Below are positions 1 to 7,338 of a DNA stretch of 64,000 nt, one piece after another (position 1 is the first letter of the stretch; the number at the start of each line of letters is the position of its first letter). The stretch spans positions 124,001 through 188,000 of the forward strand of contig NZ_JBBGAZ010000003.1 in the NCBI RefSeq assembly GCF_037478305.1, read 5' to 3'. The position numbers were made by a program, and so were the translations under genes. Source of the DNA: Cognatishimia coralii. GTDB taxonomy: Bacteria; Pseudomonadota; Alphaproteobacteria; Rhodobacterales; Rhodobacteraceae. Below the pieces are notes generated by a model. It worked only from the letters and a program-made list of their open reading frames with translations, did not search any database and had not been told where the DNA came from.

Positions 1-1149
1 TGCAACGTTTGTGACGGTACTGTCATAACAGGCGATCCCGTCGCCGGGTAGCATGTAGGGATCATAATCATCCCGATCCGCGCGCCGCAGCATGTCCTCG
101 ATATCTCTCTCGATTACCACAGAGACGCCTGTAACAGGATTGCGCGACATAAGGATCGCCGAGCGATGTGCGCTGGTCGTCCTCGCCCCCCCCACACAGT
201 TCGTGTCGATCACTGCTTGCATGTGGCGCGTACCATAGGGGATCTCTCGCACCGTGCGTCCGATGGCAGAAGGCGCGTTGCCCGTCGCGGGTTGCGTCAG
301 GTTGGACAGGAACAAAGACACACCAGGCGGGCTGATCGGGCTGGGGCGCATCAGATCGTCCTGGAAACACTGGCGCGACGGCACAAAGACCTGATCTCCG
401 GTCAAAAGCATGACATCCACCATATTGCGCCCTTCAAAGACGCCGCGCATGTCGATTTTGTAGAGTTTACCCCCACGTCGCAGTTCGACTGCAGAGATAT
501 CTGCGTCGGGCCGAATGCCACCTGCGTTGCGCAGCGCAGCAGAGAGATTGCGTGCCTCAGTCGAGGCTCCCAGCGCTTGGGCTCGGTTGGTGTCGATTGT
601 GTCCCCTACCCCGCCGATTTCGACCTGATGGGGTTCAAAGACCGCGCCTGACACGCCAACGCTGACAGAGGCAAAGTCAGCCACACGCACAGAGATCGGC
701 GGTGCGGTGTCATAGAGACCCGTTTGCTCCAACGCTTTGGCCAGAGCGCGTTCTATTTCCGGACCCGAGCGACCCTGCGCTTGTATTGAAGGCATAAACG
801 GCACCTTCAGTGTGCCGTCACGCGAAATCACATATTTACCGGACAATTCTTCGTCGGTGCCAATACGCACATCCAGCAGGTCGTTCCGCGTCAGTTTCTC
901 TCCGAGCAGCGTTTCAATCGCGATGCTCTTGCCCGCGATACCGCCGCGTAGGGGCAAACACGGCACTTGGTTCATTTCAACAGATCGTAGGAACCGATTG
1001 TCCTGCGGCGTGGTGATCTCTCGATACTGCGCTTGATAAGCGTGGCCTCTACTGACGGGTTCTACATTGTATGGGGTACGCACGGTGGCGCAGCCCGCTA
1101 CTGCGATGAGTGTCAGCGCAGAGACAGCCTGTTTAAATCCGTTAATCAC
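1..1149 (-). CDS. Polysaccharide export lipoprotein (Wza-like), C-terminus outside window
   Basis: The frame is open from a GTG at 1149 to the window edge (383 codons), so the C-terminus is missing. An in-frame TGA lies two codons upstream, so GTG is the most upstream possible start; the ribosome site (GGGA) is weak. Residues 1-20 are a lipoprotein signal with lipobox V-A-G-C and lipidated Cys20. Residues ~88-165, including V-I-S-R-D-G-T-L-K-V-P, resemble the Poly_export domain of Wza/KpsD-type outer-membrane exporters, and SLBB-like segments appear to follow. It would carry capsule or exopolysaccharide through the outer membrane. It is divergent from a flippase and glycosyltransferases, which supports the role. 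Substrate unknown. Confidence 0.8.
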   Translation of the reverse strand, partial: MINGFKQAVSALTLIAVAGCATVRTPYNVEPVSRGHAYQAQYREITTPQDNRFLRSVEMNQVPCLPLRGGIAGKSIAIETLLGEKLTRNDLLDVRIGTDEELSGKYVISRDGTLKVPFMPSIQAQGRSGPEIERALAKALEQTGLYDTAPPISVRVADFASVSVGVSGAVFEPHQVEIGGVGDTIDTNRAQALGASTEARNLSAALRNAGGIRPDADISAVELRRGGKLYKIDMRGVFEGRNMVDVMLLTGDQVFVPSRQCFQDDLMRPSPISPPGVSLFLSNLTQPATGNAPSAIGRTVREIPYGTRHMQAVIDTNCVGGARTTSAHRSAILMSRNPVTGVSVVIERDIEDMLRRADRDDYDPYMLPGDGIACYDSTVTNVA

Positions 1150-1342
1150 TGATCAAATCCCAATAGTGAACATACTCTTAACATTAACGAAGAAACCTCC
1201 ACACACCCTTCAACTACTCTGGCGAACGCACCTATCCCAATGGGTTGGCGTTGCTGCTTGTGTGACAAACATTGACCGTTTGCGGAGCCTTTTAGCGCAC
1301 GCACTCCCTCTAAAGTGAAGAGGCAATCACAAGAGGTGTCAA

Positions 1343-2575
1343 GTGCAAGTATCCGCGGTTCACAAAGCGTATTTGAAAGGACTTATGTCCTATGGCGCCT
1401 CAGAAATGGTTGCCAAGATCTCTCGCCTTTTCGTTGTTGTCGTGATCGCTCGCATGCTTGCGCCCGAGCAGGTTGGCCTCGCGGCTGCTGCCTTCGCGAT
1501 TTGCGAAACCATCAAGGCGTTGACAGAAAATGGCGTCGGGCAACGAATTATCGCGGCGAGCGATAACGAGCTGGAAGCGACAGCCGCCCGCGCCCATTGG
1601 ATTTTCTGGCGGTGGGCCATGGCGCTGATTGCGTTCCAAATCGGACTGGCTGCCGTGCTGTTTGCATGCGGATTTCCGGTGATCGCGGGCCTCGTGGCCG
1701 TTGCCGCTTTGGAATATCTTTTCATGCCAGGGGGACAGGTGCAGGTCGCCTTGGCCATGCGCGAGGGCAGACATCCCCAAGTGGCCACCATTGCAGGCGT
1801 TCAGATTGTCAGCGCGAACGTCCTGACCATTCTCTTGGCCATTGTTCTGCCCTCGCCCATTGTATTGATCCTGCCTCGTGTGTTGACCGCGCCTATCTGG
1901 CTGATCGCGGTGCGCCGCCTGCGTCCTTGGCGCAAATGCGCGGCTGTGACGCCAGAGCCTATCGCCCCGTTTGTCCGCTATGGCCTGCCAGTTTTGGGTG
2001 TTGAAGCGGTCAAAGCGATGCGCATGCATTCTGACAAGCTGATCGTTGGAGCTTTGCTGGGTGCCGAGGGACTGGGGCTTTATTTCATGGCCTTCAATGC
2101 TGGTCTGAACATCGCCACATCCTATGCCTCGGCACTTGCGAAAATTGCCTTTTCCCACCTAAGCCAAAGCCTGCGTCTGGACGTGGATGCTCGCCAATCG
2201 GGGATCCTAAGCCTGATCGTCATTTCCCCATTCATAATCGCACAAGCGCTGTTGGCTCCAACTTACGTGCCGCTCTTGCTGGGAGACAGCTGGGCCGACG
2301 TGGTACCCGCGGTCTCGATCCTCTGTCTTTGTGCTCTGCCCCTGACGCTCTGGACCGTTGCGGCCGCACGCCTACGCCTGAGAGGGCAGCCAGAGATCGA
2401 ATTGGGTGTCGATGCGCTGCTTGTTCTGATGCTTACCCTGTCCGCCGTCGTAACCGCACCCATGGGGTTGACCGCGATGGCAACCGGTTACCTGGTCACC
2501 ACATCGGCTGTCCTGTTGCTGGCCAGTGCCCCCCTATTTTTGCCGTCCCTCAGCAAGCCAATTCAGGAGATTTAA
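1343..2575 (+). CDS. Oligosaccharide flippase (Wzx/MOP superfamily)
   Basis: 410 residues starting with GTG, preceded by AAGAGG at 1331-1336. The protein is almost entirely hydrophobic helices separated by short Arg-rich loops, matching the 12-14 helix polysaccharide-flippase fold (Polysacc_synt). The N-terminal pattern (about 20 residues, then S-E-M-V-A-K-I-S-R-L) is typical of Wzx-type proteins. It would flip undecaprenyl-linked repeat units across the inner membrane. The next gene starts 2 bp after its stop, so it is probably the first gene of a four-gene surface-polysaccharide operon. Family call is firm; substrate unknown. Confidence 0.85.
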   Translation: MQVSAVHKAYLKGLMSYGASEMVAKISRLFVVVVIARMLAPEQVGLAAAAFAICETIKALTENGVGQRIIAASDNELEATAARAHWIFWRWAMALIAFQIGLAAVLFACGFPVIAGLVAVAALEYLFMPGGQVQVALAMREGRHPQVATIAGVQIVSANVLTILLAIVLPSPIVLILPRVLTAPIWLIAVRRLRPWRKCAAVTPEPIAPFVRYGLPVLGVEAVKAMRMHSDKLIVGALLGAEGLGLYFMAFNAGLNIATSYASALAKIAFSHLSQSLRLDVDARQSGILSLIVISPFIIAQALLAPTYVPLLLGDSWADVVPAVSILCLCALPLTLWTVAAARLRLRGQPEIELGVDALLVLMLTLSAVVTAPMGLTAMATGYLVTTSAVLLLASAPLFLPSLSKPIQEI

Positions 2576-2577
2576 AC

Positions 2578-3495
2578 ATGCCAAAGTTTTCGATCATCAT
2601 GCCTTGTTTCAATGCTGTGAATACGGTGGATGCGACAATCGCCGCCGTGGTCGCACAAACCCGTTGGGAATGGGAGCTGATCTGTGTCGATGACGGGTCC
2701 AGCGATGGCACCGTGCAGCGACTTCAAAGTTGGGCGATGGCGGACGCGCGGATCCAGTTGATCCGGCAGGACAATGCCGGCCCCAGCGTCGCACGTAATC
2801 GCGGTGTCGAGGCCGCGCGGGGGACAATCTTGTGTTTTTGTGACGCGGACGATCTGTGGGTCGAAACCAAACTGAGCATTTTGGACAAAGCATTCTCTGA
2901 CAGCCGCATCGACGGAGTCTACGGCCAGATCGCCTTTTTCCAAAGATTTGGGGATATCGATACGACGTCCACTGTCGGCAAATCGGAACTTTCGATCCCA
3001 GAGTTAATGGGCGAGAATCCCGTCTGCACCATGAGCAATATCGCAGTGCGGCGCGCAGTCTTTGAACGTTGCGGTGGTTTTGCCGAAGGCCTCGTTCACA
3101 ACGAAGACCTGGAATGGTTGATCCGCATTGTCGGAATGGGCGCGACTATTCAACCGATTGATCGCCTGCTCGTCTGGTATCGCACCTCGACAGGCGGTTT
3201 GTCGGCCGATCTGCGCAGGATGGCGCATTCCCGGGATTTGGCACTTACCACCGCTGCACGCTTTGGATTTACCCCCAATGCCGCGCAAGAAGCCGTCTAT
3301 CTACGCTATCTGGCCCGCCGCGCGCTGCGTCTGGATCAGGGGCGTGGCGTGGCGCGCGGGCTGGCTCTGCAAGGCCTGCTGAAGAGTCCACGCGGTTTTC
3401 TCTTTCCACTTCGTCGCGGTGCAGCCACTGCGATTGCGGCCTTTGCCGCGCCGCTGCTGCCGGCACCCGTTCAACGCAAAATTTTCTCTAAGTAA
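2578..3495 (+). CDS. Family 2 glycosyltransferase
   Basis: 305 residues. The start at 2578 is 2 bp after the flippase stop and preceded by AGGAG; a longer upstream frame overlaps the flippase and is rejected. The GT-A fold is clear: S-I-I-M-P-C-F-N at 5-12, nucleotide-binding D-D-G-S at 38-41, and metal-binding C-D-A-D-D at 88-92. A later acidic H-N-E-D-L-E-W motif is the usual place of the catalytic base. It should transfer a sugar from a nucleotide-sugar donor to a lipid-linked or growing glycan at the cytoplasmic face. The C-terminal 60 residues are Arg-rich and may be membrane-associated. Donor and acceptor cannot be told. Confidence 0.88.
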   Translation: MPKFSIIMPCFNAVNTVDATIAAVVAQTRWEWELICVDDGSSDGTVQRLQSWAMADARIQLIRQDNAGPSVARNRGVEAARGTILCFCDADDLWVETKLSILDKAFSDSRIDGVYGQIAFFQRFGDIDTTSTVGKSELSIPELMGENPVCTMSNIAVRRAVFERCGGFAEGLVHNEDLEWLIRIVGMGATIQPIDRLLVWYRTSTGGLSADLRRMAHSRDLALTTAARFGFTPNAAQEAVYLRYLARRALRLDQGRGVARGLALQGLLKSPRGFLFPLRRGAATAIAAFAAPLLPAPVQRKIFSK

Positions 3496-3506
3496 TCGAG
3501 GCCAAC

Positions 3507-4547
3507 ATGTATCGCGCAACCATCGTCGTCCCTGCTTTCAACGTCGCCGCAACCCTTGGTGCCACGCTGACCTCTCTGCAGGCCCAAACCTATCAGGACT
3601 TTGAGGTCATCATCGTGGATGACGGCTCTACCGACAATACCAAACAGGTCGCCGAGCAATTCCTAGACGATCGCCGGTTTTGGTATATCCAACAGGCCAA
3701 CCGAGGCCTTTCCGGCGCGCGCAATCGAGGGATTGCCGAGTCCAGCGGTGAATTCATCGGTTTCTGCGATGCCGACGACCTCTGGCACCCTGACAAGCTG
3801 CGTCGCCATATTCGCCACCTTGATCGCAATCCGAATGTCGGCGTGAGCTATGCGGGCTCTCAGATGATCGACGCCGAGGGTCGTCTTTTGTCGGTCAAAC
3901 AATCCCCAAGGCTGCGCGGCGTGACAGCGGCCCATATTCTGAAGCGCAACCCGATTGGAAATGGCTCCTCCGCTGTCATTCGTCGCGCGGTGTTTGATGA
4001 CATCGCCTATGTCCATCACGAGGCTTATTCCGCCTTTTCCTATTTCGACGAGACCTTCCGCCAGTCCGAGGACATCGAATGCTGGCTGCGCATCGCGCTT
4101 CTGACCGATTGGGATTTTGAAGGCATCCGGGGTCTGCTGACGTATTATCGGGTCGCGGGCGACGGGCTCTCTGCCAAGACCGAGCGCCAATTGGACTCCT
4201 GGGAAAATGTGATTGCAAAGCATCGCAGCCTTCACCCGGCTTTTTTCGCCCGCCACGAACCTGCGGCACGCGCCTACCAACTGCGGTATCTGGCGCGCCG
4301 TGCCATCAGCAATGGCGATGGCAAAACCGCACGCGCCTATCTGAAACGGGCTTGGTCACAGTCTTACGAGCCGCTTTGGGCCGAACCCATCAAGTCGGGC
4401 GTCACGATTTTGGCGGCTCCGGTGGCCTCGCTCTTCAAAGTTTCCGCCCCCGCGCAGAAAGCGCTTGTTAAGGCCAATGTGCCTACACTGCGACAGAGTT
4501 CGCAGTCCCCTTTTCAACCCATCCTTAAGGGAGATCATTATGAGTAA
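3507..4547 (+). CDS. Family 2 glycosyltransferase (paralogue of the preceding gene)
   Basis: 346 residues with GAGG just before the ATG. The layout matches the upstream enzyme: T-I-V-V-P-A-F-N at 5-12, D-D-G-S at 38-41, C-D-A-D-D-L-W at 87-93, then Q-S-E-D-I-E-C-W as probable catalytic-base region. Both also share a C-terminal L-R-Y-L-A-R-R-A motif, which points to tandem duplication and divergence. The last 8 bases overlap the next gene (ATGAGTAA), indicating translational coupling. It probably adds a second sugar to the same repeat unit. Confidence 0.88.
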   Translation: MYRATIVVPAFNVAATLGATLTSLQAQTYQDFEVIIVDDGSTDNTKQVAEQFLDDRRFWYIQQANRGLSGARNRGIAESSGEFIGFCDADDLWHPDKLRRHIRHLDRNPNVGVSYAGSQMIDAEGRLLSVKQSPRLRGVTAAHILKRNPIGNGSSAVIRRAVFDDIAYVHHEAYSAFSYFDETFRQSEDIECWLRIALLTDWDFEGIRGLLTYYRVAGDGLSAKTERQLDSWENVIAKHRSLHPAFFARHEPAARAYQLRYLARRAISNGDGKTARAYLKRAWSQSYEPLWAEPIKSGVTILAAPVASLFKVSAPAQKALVKANVPTLRQSSQSPFQPILKGDHYE

Positions 4548-5550
4548 ACCACGTATTGTACATCTGCTGGACGACACTACCACAGGCGGCGTAACTCGCG
4601 TCGTGACCCATATCTGCAACTCGCAGCGGTTGGCAAATCAAGCGCATCACGAAATTCGTGTCATCCCCAAGAACACCGCCGACGTGCCGGTGATTGAGGC
4701 GGATTTGATCGTCTCGCATTTGACTATCAGTTGGCGTGGCTTGGCGGGATTGATTGCCCTTCGCGCCAAACATCCCAACATTTCGCTGATTCATGTCGAG
4801 CATAGCTATACCCAAAGTTTCACGGCCCTGAATGTGGCCAAACGTGAAAGGTTCTTTTCCCTGCTGCGCACGGCCTATTCGCTGTTTGACACTGTGGTCG
4901 GCGTCAGCCGCGCACAATACAGCTGGCTGGTCACACGTGATCTTGTGGCCGCGGAACGGTCTTGTGTCATTCGCTCGGCCGTGGATCTCTCGGCTTTCGC
5001 AGCGCTCGAGGCTCCCACAGGCCCTTGTCGCGTGTTTGGGGCCATCGGGCGGCTGGAACCTCAGAAGGGGTTTGATACGCTGATCATGGCGTTCAGCCAG
5101 TGCCAGGAACCTGACGCGCGTCTGCGTATTTTTGGGCGCGGTGGTCAGCACGAGGAATTGGAACGCATGGCTCAGATCGACCCGCGCATCACATTGGAAG
5201 GCCACGCCCCGGACCCCGTCCGCGCTATGTCAGAGGTGCAGGCCGTCTTGCTACCTTCTCGGTGGGAAGCCTATGGGCTGGTTGCGCAAGAAGCACTCGC
5301 CGCGCGTCGCCGGACCTTGGTGGCCCCTGTGGATGGGCTTTGCGATCAACTCGAAGACGGCGCGCATCGCGTCGCGCGCAACACCGTTGCGGATTGGACG
5401 CGGGCTATCGATGCCAGCCTGACCGCGGATCTAAGCAAGATCCCAGACTCGCAAGCCCGTCTGTCAGAACGTGTCGCGGGTGTCTTTGAACGCAACTGGG
5501 AAGGCTTGATCGCGCGCAGCTTGGTAAAGGAACTGCCTGTGGCTGCGTAG
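4540..5550 (+). CDS. Family 4 (GT-B) glycosyltransferase
   Basis: 336 residues. ATG at 4540 follows AAGGAG (4527-4532) and overlaps the preceding stop by 8 bp; a longer frame from 4465 lacks support. The N-terminal half holds G-G-V-T-R, the acceptor-domain loop of GT4 enzymes. The C-terminal half has G-R-L-E-P-Q-K-G-F-D followed by the E-x7-E donor signature (Glu243 and Glu251, in S-R-W-E-A-Y-G-L). These are retaining glycosyltransferases of capsule and O-antigen pathways. It is last in the operon, just before a strong inverted repeat. Specific sugar unknown. Confidence 0.85.
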   Translation: MSKPRIVHLLDDTTTGGVTRVVTHICNSQRLANQAHHEIRVIPKNTADVPVIEADLIVSHLTISWRGLAGLIALRAKHPNISLIHVEHSYTQSFTALNVAKRERFFSLLRTAYSLFDTVVGVSRAQYSWLVTRDLVAAERSCVIRSAVDLSAFAALEAPTGPCRVFGAIGRLEPQKGFDTLIMAFSQCQEPDARLRIFGRGGQHEELERMAQIDPRITLEGHAPDPVRAMSEVQAVLLPSRWEAYGLVAQEALAARRRTLVAPVDGLCDQLEDGAHRVARNTVADWTRAIDASLTADLSKIPDSQARLSERVAGVFERNWEGLIARSLVKELPVAA

Positions 5551-5579
5551 CTGAAGCATTGCCAACATTGGAATAACCT

Positions 5580-5636
5580 TGAGCCGCGAGCCATGCACTT
5601 GCGCCGATCCCGTCAGAATTCGCGGCTCAGGGTTTT
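5580..5636 (+). terminator. Probable terminator of the polysaccharide operon
   Basis: Perfect 10-bp arms TGAGCCGCGA (5580-5589) and TCGCGGCTCA (5620-5629) enclose a 30-nt loop and are followed by GGGTTTT. It lies 30 bp after the last glycosyltransferase and before the minus-strand tRNA. The loop is long for a Rho-independent terminator. Confidence 0.5.
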
Positions 5637-5730
5637 AAAGAATATGCCCTAGCGAAATACACCCGAAATTGGCCTCCGAACCCATTTTCTCAGGGTTCAA
5701 CGACAAAACGTTCAAGAATTTTTGTTGTAC

Positions 5731-5807
5731 TGGCGATCCCTGAAGGACTCGAACCCTCAACCTGCTGATTAGAAGTCAGCTGCTCTATCCAGTTGAGCTA
5801 AGGGACC
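5731..5807 (-). tRNA. tRNA-Arg (anticodon UCU)
   Basis: The minus strand folds into a 77-nt cloverleaf. Acceptor arms GGTCCCT and AGGGATC pair (one G-U), the anticodon stem GCTGA/TCAGC encloses loop CTTCTAA giving anticodon TCT, and the T arm carries GGTTCGAGTCC. The 3' CCA is encoded. It reads AGA arginine codons. tRNA-Arg genes are common integration sites, but no integrase or repeated tRNA end is seen nearby. Confidence 0.97.
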
Positions 5808-5816
5808 GCTGAGATG

Positions 5817-5845
5817 TGTTTCGCCGCTTGATAGCGATTTGTCAA
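5817..5845 (-). promoter_or_regulatory. Possible promoter of tRNA-Arg
   Basis: A perfect -35 TTGACA reads on the minus strand at 5845-5840. A poor -10 (GAAACA, 5822-5817) follows at 17-bp spacing, about 10 bp before the mature tRNA 5' end. Spacing is right but the -10 is weak. Confidence 0.35.
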
Positions 5846-6016
5846 ACCACCTCTTGTCCACGGCGCCCAAAGTTTTAACGGAAGTTTCAAAGCCTTGAGA
5901 AACCGTCATTCGCAGACACAGATTGGGACGTCGCCCTTGATTTGAAAAATTGTGCGTTTCGTGCGAAGACCGTGCCAATTGCGGAGGGAGGATGCTTACG
6001 GGCACCGCGAAAAACC

Positions 6017-6478
6017 ATGACAGATCAGGAAAATCAGGGCATCAGCGCCACGAATTTTGACATCGCGGATTTCATTCCGTACCGCCTTGCTGTTGCTGCG
6101 CGCGCCTTCAGCGAAGAGGTCGCGGCGATCTATCGCGAGAAATTCGGTCTTTCGATTCCGGAATGGCGCGTGCTTGCGCATTTAATGAAAGAAGGCAAAG
6201 CCTCGGTTCGGGATATTGAAGCCCGTGTGACCATGGAGAAGTCCAAGGTCAGCCGCGCAGCCGACCGGCTTAAAGACCGCGGCTTGTTAACGAAACGCGC
6301 GGACACAATGGACCGTCGCCTTGTTCATATCGAACTCACTGAGGATGGCGAAGCGCTGATGGCTGAGCTCATCCCAATGGTGATCGCCTTGCAAAAGGAC
6401 TTTGAAGCCCGTTTGGGAGATGATCTCGACGGTTTGGACCGCGCGCTGACGCGGATCCTTAAGGACGACGTCAAATAA
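6017..6478 (+). CDS. MarR-family transcriptional regulator
   Basis: 153 residues from ATG 6017. Residues ~45-115 form a winged helix-turn-helix: I-P-E-W-R-V-L-A-H-L, then recognition region M-E-K-S-K-V-S-R-A-A-D-R-L and wing R-A-D-T-M-D-R-R-L-V-H-I-E-L-T, all characteristic of MarR. Such proteins bind short palindromes as dimers and respond to small ligands. The start is uncertain: the only strong ribosome site (GGAGGGAGG, ~5983-5991) is 25 bp upstream, and the ATG directly after it (5992) is out of frame. GTG 5972 or TTG 5942 would extend the protein. Its gene ends 3 bp from the convergent NDUFS4-like gene. Target unknown. Confidence 0.85.
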   Translation: MTDQENQGISATNFDIADFIPYRLAVAARAFSEEVAAIYREKFGLSIPEWRVLAHLMKEGKASVRDIEARVTMEKSKVSRAADRLKDRGLLTKRADTMDRRLVHIELTEDGEALMAELIPMVIALQKDFEARLGDDLDGLDRALTRILKDDVK

Positions 6479-6481
6479 GGC

Positions 6482-6793
6482 TTAGTGTGTCCAAGGTGCA
6501 CGGCGATCTGGCGCGAAATTTTCGCCATAGCCACGCGCGCGGATGTTGGGCTTGCGCTTGTGGGGATCTGTCACTTGAACTTCGATGCCGTGGTCTTTGG
6601 CATAGTCAAGCGCGGCCTCTTTGGACGCAAAGGTCATTTTCACCTGAGACTGCGTGTCGTCAGATCCGGTCCAGCCCATCAATGGATCAATGTCGCGGCT
6701 TGAGGCCTGCGCAAATTCCAGCACCCATGTTTTGGTATTTGCAGTGCCAGAAGTCATGGCATTGCGGGCAGGCTGATAGATACGTGCGATCAT
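6482..6793 (-). CDS. NDUFS4-like accessory subunit of respiratory complex I
   Basis: 103 residues. The ATG at 6793 is chosen because it follows GGAG and begins M-I-A-R-I-Y-Q-P, the usual N-terminus of this family; a longer frame to 6997 adds unconserved residues. The sequence W-V-L-E-F, then D-P-L-M-G-W-T-G-S-D-D-T, then F-A-S-K-E-A-A-L-D-Y-A is the ETC complex I subunit signature (PF04800, homologue of mitochondrial NDUFS4). The C-terminus Y-G-E-N-F-x5-R-x-P-W-T-H is also typical. In alphaproteobacteria this small protein binds the peripheral arm of NADH:quinone oxidoreductase. The main nuo genes are not in this window. Confidence 0.88.
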   Translation of the reverse strand: MIARIYQPARNAMTSGTANTKTWVLEFAQASSRDIDPLMGWTGSDDTQSQVKMTFASKEAALDYAKDHGIEVQVTDPHKRKPNIRARGYGENFAPDRRAPWTH

Positions 6794-7090
6794 TTCGGGC
6801 TCCTTCGTCCTGAGCGCTTTATCCCGAAATATTGGCTTTCGAGCAAGGGAGAAAAGCGCGAGATTGCAGCCAGTCGACGTCGGTGAATTTTGGGGGGAAA
6901 GGTTAGACTTGGTTGCCGTCCAGTCCACGGGGAGCGAGGGGTAAATGTGAACCGAGCAGCAACCAAGCGCTGCTTGCTCAAGAAATATACGTGTCATTGC
7001 AAATTATGTGCAACAGAAGGATGCGAAAAAAACTTACGGAATATCACTTTGTTTTTGCGAGGTATTTCCCGACCAAGATCACCGGCGCAT

Positions 7091-7106
7091 TTGTACAAAT
7101 GTACAA
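7091..7106. promoter_or_regulatory. Palindromic candidate operator TTGTAC-N4-GTACAA
   Basis: Perfect 6-bp arms around AAAT, 3 bp before a -35-like TTGACA. Size and symmetry suit a dimeric repressor such as a MarR protein, and a MarR gene lies about 0.6 kb away. No binding evidence. Confidence 0.4.
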
Positions 7107-7109
7107 CAA

Positions 7110-7139
7110 TTGACATTTTCTAAGTAAGACCAGTAGGTT
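7110..7139 (+). promoter_or_regulatory. Candidate uvrB promoter
   Basis: -35 TTGACA at 7110-7115 and -10-like TAGGTT at 7134-7139 with 18-bp spacing. This would give a leader of about 190 nt before the uvrB TTG start. The -35 is perfect, the -10 moderate. Confidence 0.35.
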
Positions 7140-7338
7140 CTGTGCTTTACGCTAGGTAAACGCACATCGTTTTGCAGTCGTCTCCCACCCAAACTGCGAC
7201 ATTCTGTCACCACCAGAAAACCGCCCCTTTACTGTCAAAAACCGACAGGAATTTAGCGCTAACCTGTTGTAAGTTTGACAGCAGGCTTGCACCTGACCGT
7301 AAAGATCGCACATTAGGGCCCAAGAATAGGAGCGCAAA

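Larger units (their letters stand above)
6794..7338 (+). other. 545-bp intergenic region with two palindromes and a possible uvrB promoter
   Basis: No convincing gene; the short frames here lack ribosome sites and family-like sequence. It separates the minus-strand NDUFS4-like gene from uvrB and is AT-richer than its surroundings. It holds palindromes TTGCA-N7-TGCAA (6997-7013) and TTGTAC-N4-GTACAA (7091-7106). A possible promoter lies at 7110-7139. I saw no GTTC-N7-GTTC direct repeat, the LexA site used by many Rhodobacterales, so SOS control of uvrB is not evident. Confidence 0.5.

Noticed and set aside
68..370. 100-residue minus-strand frame at the window start
   Set aside because: It is a shifted frame of the polysaccharide-export gene. 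The correct frame runs open from 1149 through the run of eight C at 186-193 to the edge and gives sensible protein throughout.
5731..5807. tRNA-Arg as an integration site of a mobile element
   Set aside because: No integrase, no repeat of the tRNA 3' end, and flanking genes look chromosomal on both sides.
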